Of a DNA stretch of 5,008 nucleotides, positions 1 to 5,008 are shown in pieces. Each line of letters starts with the position of its first letter. Position 1 is the first letter of the stretch. The notes below the pieces were generated by a model. That model ran no database searches, was not told where the DNA came from, and saw only the letters and a program-made list of their open reading frames with translations. This stretch comes from Planctomycetota bacterium (GTDB taxonomy: Bacteria > Planctomycetota > Phycisphaerae > Sedimentisphaerales > Anaerohalosphaeraceae): assembly GCA_003644175.1 (NCBI GenBank), contig QNBS01000201.1:1-5008 (forward strand), read 5' to 3'. The position numbers were made by a program, and so were the translations under genes.

Positions 1-740
1 CCTCGGAGGTCTTAGCCGGCGCACTGCCCGACATAACCGAGATCTCGCCGGTTCCCGTTGCCGTGCCCGCCGCACTGCTGGACCGAAGGCCCGATGTCCG
101 CGCCGCAGAGATGCAGCTTGCCGCGTCCACCGAGCGAATCGGCGTCAACATTGCCGCAATGTTCCCCGACCTGACGTTTAGCGGCACGTGGGGCACTCGC
201 GCCGACAGCTTCAGGGGGCTGGGATTCATGGATACGGACGTCTATTCGGCTGTTCTCTCGTTGGCGGCGCCGGTGTTCCAGGGCGGCAGCCTCAAGGCCG
301 GCGTCGATGCCGCAAAGGCCCGCACCGAGCAGGCCGCGGCGAACTATGCCCAGGTCGTACTCGTGGCAATGCGCGAAGTCGAAGACGCCCTCGTCGAAAT
401 CAGGTTGCTCACCGAGCGGCTCGAACAACTCAAGATACGTCTCGCATCCGCCGAAAGAGCCGAAAAGCTTGCAAGGCAGCGATATCAGAGAGGGCTCGAA
501 AATATCCTCCTCGTCACCGAAACCGAGCAAAAACGCAGGCTCGCCGAAAACGAACTGGCGATAAACATGGGCAACATCTACGAGGCGCGAATCAGTCTCT
601 ACCTCGCGCTCGGCGGCGACTGGCGGCCCACCGACAGTGATTCGCAAAAGGATGCAGCGCCCCGGACGGCGGCCCGGACATCGCCCCGGACGGCGCGACG
701 GATGACCATGAGACCATCAAGAAACAGGAGATATAAATGA
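1..740 (+). CDS. Outer-membrane efflux channel (TolC/OprM/NodT family), C-terminal part, 5' truncated by window edge
   Basis: This is the exit duct of a tripartite efflux pump, a trimeric beta-barrel plus alpha-barrel channel in the outer membrane. The first complete codon is at position 3, and 245 codons are visible before the TGA at 738-740. The reading frame is open to the left edge, so the GTG at 63 is internal and not the start. What shows the family: LLDRRPDVRAAE (75-110), the NodT/OprM hallmark at the start of the second repeat; IGVNIAAMFPDLTFSG, a barrel-strand segment; SLAAPVFQGGSLKAGV, the second barrel hairpin; a long helical stretch around 310-480; then YQRGLENILLV and YLALGGDW (ending at 623), the usual C-terminal signature. 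The last 38 residues (624-737) are Arg/Pro-rich and unlike the family. Another frame there reads more naturally, so a one-base indel is possible. The gene overlaps the adaptor start by 4 bases. Family call is firm; the substrate is unknown. Confidence 0.93.
   Translation, partial: SEVLAGALPDITEISPVPVAVPAALLDRRPDVRAAEMQLAASTERIGVNIAAMFPDLTFSGTWGTRADSFRGLGFMDTDVYSAVLSLAAPVFQGGSLKAGVDAAKARTEQAAANYAQVVLVAMREVEDALVEIRLLTERLEQLKIRLASAERAEKLARQRYQRGLENILLVTETEQKRRLAENELAINMGNIYEARISLYLALGGDWRPTDSDSQKDAAPRTAARTSPRTARRMTMRPSRNRRYK
659..695 (+). repeat. Short tandem repeat, 12-base period, in the outer-membrane factor tail
   Basis: CCGGAC occurs three times at exact 12-base spacing (662-667, 674-679, 686-691). 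The outer two lie in an identical 13-base unit, GCCCCGGACGGCG (659-671 and 683-695). In frame 2 this encodes a four-residue repeat, APDG-GPDI-APDG. In the annotated frame it encodes Arg-Thr-Ala-type residues. Its GC-rich, repetitive nature makes it a plausible site for slippage or for a sequencing indel. Confidence 0.6.
724..730 (+). promoter_or_regulatory. Ribosome binding site of the adaptor gene
   Basis: ACAGGAG ends 6 bases before the ATG at 737. It lies inside the 3' end of the outer-membrane factor gene and supports 737 as the start. Together with the ATGA overlap it indicates re-initiation or coupled translation. Confidence 0.75.
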
Positions 741-1954
741 ATAAGTCTGGTGGAATCTTAGCTAAACCTCTGGTGCAATTGCTTCTTGTGGTGGCTGCTC
801 TGGGGATGGGTGTATTGATCTTCAGGTTTCTGGCGTCGAAGAAAAAGCCGCCGGTCAAGAAGGAAAGACCCGTTCTTACTCCGCTGGTCGAAGGCATAAC
901 GGTCCATGCCGAAGATCTCCGGATGATTGTGCATGGTTTCGGAACCGCCGAGCCCAAGGTGAAAGTGCAGGTAGTTCCGCAGGTTTCGGGGCAGGTAGTC
1001 GAGTGCCATGCAAACTTTGTCGAGGGCGGTTTCTTCAAGGCGGGTGAACCGCTTGTCAAGGTCGATCCCCGCGATTACGAACTGGCGGTGGAAAATGCAG
1101 AAGCCGCCGTCGCTCAGGCCGATTACATTCTAAAGCAGGAGCAGTCCGAAGCCCTCGTCGCCCGCACCGAGTGGCGGCAGCTCCACGGCGACGAGAAGCC
1201 GCCGTCGCCCCTTGTTCTTCGCGTGCCGCAGATCAAAAACGCCCAGGCCCAGCTTCAGTCGGCGCAGGCGAAGCTGTCCAGGGCCAAACTCGATCTGGAA
1301 CGAACGGCCGTCTCAATGCCGTTCGACGGTCGAGGCGCCACCAAGAATGTCGATCTGGGGCAGTATATAACTCCGGGACAAACGATTGCAACCGTTTACG
1401 GCACCGACGTCATAGAAATCGTCGTGCCCCTGGGAGACGATCAGCTCGAATGGTTCGAAGTTCCGTTGGGCCACACAAACGGTAACGAAAACAATCGCGG
1501 CGCTGAAGCACTTATTACAACTGACTTTGCAGGCAAAAATCGTTCGTGGAAAGGTACGATCGTGCGAACCGAAGGACAAATCGATCCGACTTCTCGAATG
1601 ATCAGGGTTGTCGTCGAAGTAACAGACCCGTTTGAAAAGAAAAACCACGACGTGCCTCTTACTCCGGGCATGTTCGTGAACGTGGAAATTAAGGGCAAGC
1701 AGCTAAACAACATTATCCGGGCGCCTCGGTATGCCGTCCACGGCGGCGATACGGTATGGCTGGCTCGTGACGGCAAGCTCCACGTACAACCGGTAAAAGT
1801 CGCCCGCCACGACAAGGGTTTTACTTACATAAGTTCGGGGGTTTCCGACGGTGATGTTGTCATTACCAGCACTCTCGACGTGGTAATCGACCGGATGGCA
1901 ATCAGAGTCCGGCAGGCCGAGCCGGCCGATTCCGATGAGGAGGCCGCCAGGTGA
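737..1954 (+). CDS. RND efflux periplasmic adaptor (membrane fusion protein, HlyD/AcrA family)
   Basis: A complete 405-residue protein that bridges the inner-membrane RND permease and the outer-membrane channel. The ATG at 737 is chosen for its AGGAG at 726-730 and the hydrophobic segment right after it. Residues about 12-33 form one N-terminal membrane anchor (LVQLLLVVAALGMGVLIF) with no lipobox cysteine, followed by a basic KKKPPVKK stretch, so the rest should be periplasmic. Residues 79-110 are the first lipoyl half (VPQVSGQVVE, then EGGFFKAGEPLVKVDP). Residues about 113-186 are a short coiled-coil hairpin with a GDEKPPSPL turn. Residues 187-222 are the second lipoyl half (LERTAVSMPFDGRG, NVDLGQYITPGQ). 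A beta-barrel follows (WKGTIVRTEGQIDPTSRMIRV; LTPGMFVNVEI), then the membrane-proximal domain (PRYAVHGGDTVWLARDGKL; VSDGDVVITS). The length is normal for RND adaptors. The 4-base overlaps with both neighbours fit a single operon. The short hairpin fits an RND partner rather than an EmrA- or ABC-type one. Confidence 0.96.
   Translation: MNKSGGILAKPLVQLLLVVAALGMGVLIFRFLASKKKPPVKKERPVLTPLVEGITVHAEDLRMIVHGFGTAEPKVKVQVVPQVSGQVVECHANFVEGGFFKAGEPLVKVDPRDYELAVENAEAAVAQADYILKQEQSEALVARTEWRQLHGDEKPPSPLVLRVPQIKNAQAQLQSAQAKLSRAKLDLERTAVSMPFDGRGATKNVDLGQYITPGQTIATVYGTDVIEIVVPLGDDQLEWFEVPLGHTNGNENNRGAEALITTDFAGKNRSWKGTIVRTEGQIDPTSRMIRVVVEVTDPFEKKNHDVPLTPGMFVNVEIKGKQLNNIIRAPRYAVHGGDTVWLARDGKLHVQPVKVARHDKGFTYISSGVSDGDVVITSTLDVVIDRMAIRVRQAEPADSDEEAAR
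1937..1943 (+). promoter_or_regulatory. Strong ribosome binding site deciding the GTG start of the permease
   Basis: GAGGAGG sits 7 bases upstream of the GTG at 1951, inside the end of the adaptor gene. The next in-frame ATG is at 2026, within TM1, and would remove the cytoplasmic N-terminus and half the helix. The GTG is therefore the clear start. Confidence 0.85.
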
Positions 1955-4900
1955 CCGATCGGACGGAACAATCCAAAGGCGCTCTTGCATGGTTTGCAAA
2001 AAATCATGTCGCGGCGAATCTGCTGATGATCCTGATCATCGTGTCGGGGTTCATAACCGTTTTCACCATCAAGGTGGAATTCTTTCCGGAGATGAGCCTT
2101 GACTTGATCACGGTGACGGTTCCGTACCTGGGCGCCTCGCCCGAGGAAGTGGAGCAGGGTGTTTCGCTTCGAGTCGAGGAAGCTGTCGCCGGCGTCGACG
2201 GCATTAAGCGGCTGTATTCCACCTCCACCGAAGGCGCCTCAATAGTCACGCTGGAACTGGAGGAATATGCCGACCCGTCGCAGGTGCTCGACGATGTTAA
2301 AGCCGAAGTCGACCGTATCATAACATTCCCGGTGGAAACGGAAAAACCGATCATCACCGAGATTAAGACTCGCTATGAAGTTTTGACAATCGTGCTCCAC
2401 GGCGTCGCTTCCGAGAGGACCCTCAAGGAACTCGCCGAGAATGTCAAGGACGATCTTACGGCGATGCCCAATATCAGCCAGGTCGCTGTTGCAGGAGCAA
2501 GGGCTTATGAAATCTCGATTGAAGTTTCCGAGAAAACTCTCAGAAAGCATTCACTTTCCTTCGACGACGTAACCCGTGCGGTCAGAGAGTCATCCATGGA
2601 CATTCCCGGCGGATCGGTAAAGACGGCCGGCGGTGAAATCCTCGTGCGAACGAAAGGGCAAAGGTACACCGGTCCGGAGTTCGCCGAGATCGTCGTTCTT
2701 ACACGAAACGACGGGACGAAATTACTGCTTGGCGACATTGCGACGGTAATCGACGGTTTTGACGATTCGGATATGATATCACGATTCGACGGTCGGCCTG
2801 CGGTGCATGTGAAAATTTTCCGGGTGGGACAGCAGGACGCTCTTGACGTGGCCGATACGGTCAAGAAATATGTCGAAGAAAAAGGTCAATCTCTTCCGAG
2901 CGGAATCTCTCTGGATATCTGGGAGGATCAGACGAAGCTTCTTCGTGCGAGAATGAACCTTCTTATACGGAATGCAAGGCTCGGACTTCTCCTGGTCTTT
3001 TTGTGCCTGACGATGTTTTTGCATTTCCGACTTGCGTTCTGGACGACATTAGGTATTCCGATTTCGTTCATGGGCGGGTTCTGCCTCATGCCGCTGTTCG
3101 GGGTTTCGCTGAACATGATTTCGCTGTTTGCATTCATCCTGGTATTGGGAATAGTCGTCGACGACGCTATTGTCGTCGGCGAGAACATCTTCACGTACCG
3201 CGAAGGAGGGATGGATCCGATCAAAGCGGCGATTCTGGGCGTGCGGGAAATGGCCGCTCCCGTCATAATGGCGGTATTAACAACCATCTTCGCATTCGTG
3301 CCGCTGATGTACATTACTGGTATTATGGGAAAATTCCTTCGTGTAATTCCCATCGTTGTGATTCTGGTACTTTCAATTTCACTTATCGAAGCTTTGCTGA
3401 TTCTTCCGTCACACCTGGCGAGAGCAAAGTTAAAAACGGGCAAAACCCGAAACCCGTTTTCGCGGTTTCAACGGAAAATCGCCGCTCTTCTCGAAGGATT
3501 CGTCGAAGGTCCATTTGCCGGGGCGGCATTGTTTGTCGTTCGTTACCGATACGTTACACTTGCAAGCGCCATAGCGATCCTGATAACGGTAATCGGCCTG
3601 GTGGCGGGCGGATTCATAAAGAGGACATTCATGGATTCCATCGAAGCCGACAACATGGTGGCGACTCTCACCATGCCGCAGGGAACGCCGGCGGATCAGA
3701 CCTTGAAAATACTCAAGAGAATCGAAAAAGCCGCCTTCCAGGTTCGTGACGAAATCGACGCAAAACGCCCCGGCCAACCGTCGATATATAAACATCTGGC
3801 CACCACTATCGGCGACCAGCCGGCAAGTCGAGGAAGGGGGCCTATGCGGGAGATTCCAATTGGGATATCTTCCGGACACCTCGGCGAAGTGAACATAGAA
3901 TTATTAGGGGCCGAAGAGCGCGGCGACATTTCGTCCACAACGCTTTCCAACCGATGGCGCGAAATCGTCGGAGAAGTCGCCGGTGTTTCGACGCTGACCT
4001 ACACGGCACAGGTGCATTTTGCCGGTGAACCGATTAACGTCGAGCTTTCGCACAGGAATTTTGACAAGTTGCTGAGAGCATCGGAAGAATTGAAAACCAT
4101 GCTTGGCGATTACAACGGCGTTTTCGATATTTCAGATAATTTCGAACCGGGCAAAGCGGAAATCAAACTCTCTCTCAGCGACGCGGGACGAACGCTGGGC
4201 TTGACCCTGGCCGATCTTGCAAGACAGACAAGGCAGGGTTTTTACGGTGACGAAGCCCAGCGTATACAACGCGGAAAGCATGATGTCCGAGTGATGATTC
4301 GATATCCGCGCCAACAGCGAAAGAGCCTCGCCGACATCGAAAACATGCGAATCCGTCTGCCGGACAATACCGAGATTCCTTTCGGCCAGGTCGCCCGCGT
4401 TCAATACGGACGAGGCTATGCGACCATTCGCCGCGCCGACCAGAGGCGCGTTGTAAATGTCACCGCCGACGTCGATGAGACGGCCGCAAATGCAGACGAC
4501 ATAAACGGCGATCTCCGGGCGACGCTGCTGCCGGAATTGACGTCGCGCTATCCCGAACTCAAATGGCGATTCGCAGGCGCCCAGAGAGAGCGAAAGGATT
4601 CCTTCGCCTCTTTGAAAACCGCTTTTCCACTTGCGATGCTGGCGATCTTCGGCCTGCTTGCGGTTCAGTTCAGAAGCTATATCCAGCCGCTGATCGTTAT
4701 GTCGGCGATACCTTTCGGAGTTGTCGGCGCCGTCCTGGGGCACGCCATCCTCAGCTTTATTACGGGTATTCAATACAACGTCGGCCTGCTGTCGTTTTTC
4801 GGCATCGTCGCGCTATCCGGCGTCGTAGTAAACGATTCGCTGATCATGGTCGACCTGATTAATCGCGAACGAAAGGCCGGCATCGATCTCCACCAGATCA

Positions 4901-5008
4901 TAAGGGACTCGATAACCCGGCGTTTCCGCCCGATCATGCTGACAACGATGACAACATTCTGCGGATTGATGCCGATGATGATGGAAAAAAGTCTCCAGGC
5001 CAGATTCC
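1951..5008 (+). CDS. RND efflux permease, AcrB-like (hydrophobe/amphiphile efflux type), 3' truncated by window edge
   Basis: This is the proton-driven inner-membrane pump of the tripartite complex, expected to be a homotrimer. 1019 codons are visible with no frameshift or internal stop. About 30-50 residues, including TM12, lie beyond the edge. TM1 is about residues 20-40 and is followed by FFPE. The first periplasmic porter loop is about 42-340 (VPYLGASPEEVEQGV, GVDGIKRLYSTSTEG). TM2-TM6 span about 343-484. TM7 is about 535-556, and the second porter loop about 557-890 (RQGFYGDEAQRIQRG, EIPFGQVARV). TM8-TM11 span about 891-1012. TM4 carries GIVVDDAIVVGEN with D404/D405, matching AcrB D407/D408. 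R991 and T998 match AcrB R971/T978. The AcrB K940-N941 pair is replaced by N961-D962 in SGVVVNDSLIMVD. The Asp pair argues against the heavy-metal CusA/CzcA type. The start overlaps the adaptor stop by 4 bases. The substrate (drug, detergent, lipid or other) cannot be told from this. Confidence 0.96.
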   Translation, partial: MTDRTEQSKGALAWFAKNHVAANLLMILIIVSGFITVFTIKVEFFPEMSLDLITVTVPYLGASPEEVEQGVSLRVEEAVAGVDGIKRLYSTSTEGASIVTLELEEYADPSQVLDDVKAEVDRIITFPVETEKPIITEIKTRYEVLTIVLHGVASERTLKELAENVKDDLTAMPNISQVAVAGARAYEISIEVSEKTLRKHSLSFDDVTRAVRESSMDIPGGSVKTAGGEILVRTKGQRYTGPEFAEIVVLTRNDGTKLLLGDIATVIDGFDDSDMISRFDGRPAVHVKIFRVGQQDALDVADTVKKYVEEKGQSLPSGISLDIWEDQTKLLRARMNLLIRNARLGLLLVFLCLTMFLHFRLAFWTTLGIPISFMGGFCLMPLFGVSLNMISLFAFILVLGIVVDDAIVVGENIFTYREGGMDPIKAAILGVREMAAPVIMAVLTTIFAFVPLMYITGIMGKFLRVIPIVVILVLSISLIEALLILPSHLARAKLKTGKTRNPFSRFQRKIAALLEGFVEGPFAGAALFVVRYRYVTLASAIAILITVIGLVAGGFIKRTFMDSIEADNMVATLTMPQGTPADQTLKILKRIEKAAFQVRDEIDAKRPGQPSIYKHLATTIGDQPASRGRGPMREIPIGISSGHLGEVNIELLGAEERGDISSTTLSNRWREIVGEVAGVSTLTYTAQVHFAGEPINVELSHRNFDKLLRASEELKTMLGDYNGVFDISDNFEPGKAEIKLSLSDAGRTLGLTLADLARQTRQGFYGDEAQRIQRGKHDVRVMIRYPRQQRKSLADIENMRIRLPDNTEIPFGQVARVQYGRGYATIRRADQRRVVNVTADVDETAANADDINGDLRATLLPELTSRYPELKWRFAGAQRERKDSFASLKTAFPLAMLAIFGLLAVQFRSYIQPLIVMSAIPFGVVGAVLGHAILSFITGIQYNVGLLSFFGIVALSGVVVNDSLIMVDLINRERKAGIDLHQIIRDSITRRFRPIMLTTMTTFCGLMPMMMEKSLQARF

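Larger units (their letters stand above)
656..736 (+). other. Possible true 3' end of the outer-membrane factor in frame 2 (candidate frameshift)
   Basis: Seen: in the frame one base behind the annotated OMF frame, this stretch reads SAPDGGPDIAPDGATDDHET followed by IKKQEI and TAA at 734-736, directly before the adaptor ATG at 737. That is an acidic, hydrophilic tail with ordinary codons (GAG ACC ATC AAG AAA CAG GAG). The annotated frame instead gives an Arg-rich tail using AGA and AGG repeatedly. A TGA in frame 2 at 638-640 means the switch would have to fall between about 641 and 662. The A run at 646-649 and the C run at 660-663 are the likely indel sites. Inferred: one base was lost here, by sequencing or assembly error or by mutation. 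The conserved fold ends at 623, so channel function would probably survive either way. Confidence 0.4.

Noticed and set aside
63..65. GTG as a possible start of the outer-membrane factor
   Set aside because: The frame is open upstream to position 3 and encodes family-typical sequence (SPVPVAVPAALLDRRPDV). There is no Shine-Dalgarno before it, so the gene is simply cut by the window edge.
188..640. 150-codon open frame on the + strand
   Set aside because: It is an out-of-frame reading inside the outer-membrane factor. The product is an Arg/Gly-rich low-complexity sequence with no family signal.
12..647. 211-codon open frame on the - strand
   Set aside because: It lies antisense to the clearly recognisable outer-membrane factor. 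Its translation has no recognisable domain, and open antisense frames are expected opposite GC-rich codons.
2383..2388. TTGACA, resembling a -35 promoter box (a second copy lies at 4061-4066)
   Set aside because: Neither has a -10-like hexamer at 16-18 bases downstream. Both are ordinary codons inside the permease gene.
2928..3443. 171-codon open frame on the - strand
   Set aside because: It is antisense to the permease membrane region. Its Met/Ile/Thr/Asn-rich composition mirrors the complement of hydrophobic codons and there is no domain signature.
3003..3749. 248-codon open frame on the + strand
   Set aside because: It is an off-frame shadow of the permease across TM2-TM7. It is rich in Arg/His/Ser with no hydrophobic segments or motifs, while the permease frame matches AcrB throughout.
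4132..4773. 213-codon open frame on the - strand
   Set aside because: It is antisense to the second porter loop and TM8-TM9 of the permease. It shows no recognisable family, and the opposite frame carries conserved RND motifs.

Overview
This window is almost entirely coding and carries one operon on the + strand. It is a tripartite RND (resistance-nodulation-division) efflux system in the order outer-membrane factor (OMF), periplasmic adaptor (MFP), inner-membrane RND permease. The outer-membrane gene is cut by the left edge and the permease gene by the right edge. Only the adaptor gene is complete.

The organism must be a diderm (Gram-negative-type) bacterium, because the system spans two membranes. 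Base composition is moderately GC-rich by eye, with good Shine-Dalgarno sequences and one GTG start. I cannot name a phylum from this alone. Proteobacteria, Desulfobacterota-like or Planctomycetota-like hosts are all possible.

Layout: positions 1-740 hold the C-terminal part of a TolC/NodT-type channel with the RRPD motif and the terminal GGDW signature. It is followed by an odd Arg-rich tail that may be the product of a one-base frameshift. Positions 737-1954 hold a 405-residue HlyD/AcrA-type adaptor with an N-terminal membrane anchor. Positions 1951-5008 hold 1019 residues of an AcrB-type permease. Its TM4 Asp-Asp proton-relay pair is intact, but Asn-Asp replaces the usual TM10 Lys-Asn. TM12 and the stop lie beyond the window.

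The genes overlap by 4 bases at each junction (ATGA, then GTGA), and each downstream start has its own Shine-Dalgarno. This points to one transcript with translational coupling. The expected working model is that the permease takes substrate from the inner membrane or periplasm using the proton gradient, and the adaptor links it to the outer-membrane channel for export. The substrate cannot be read from the sequence.

No RNA gene, mobile element, CRISPR array, promoter or terminator is supported, and there is no intergenic stretch to hold one. I see no evidence of a new kind of system. The points worth checking are the damaged-looking OMF 3' end and the altered proton-relay residue of the permease.
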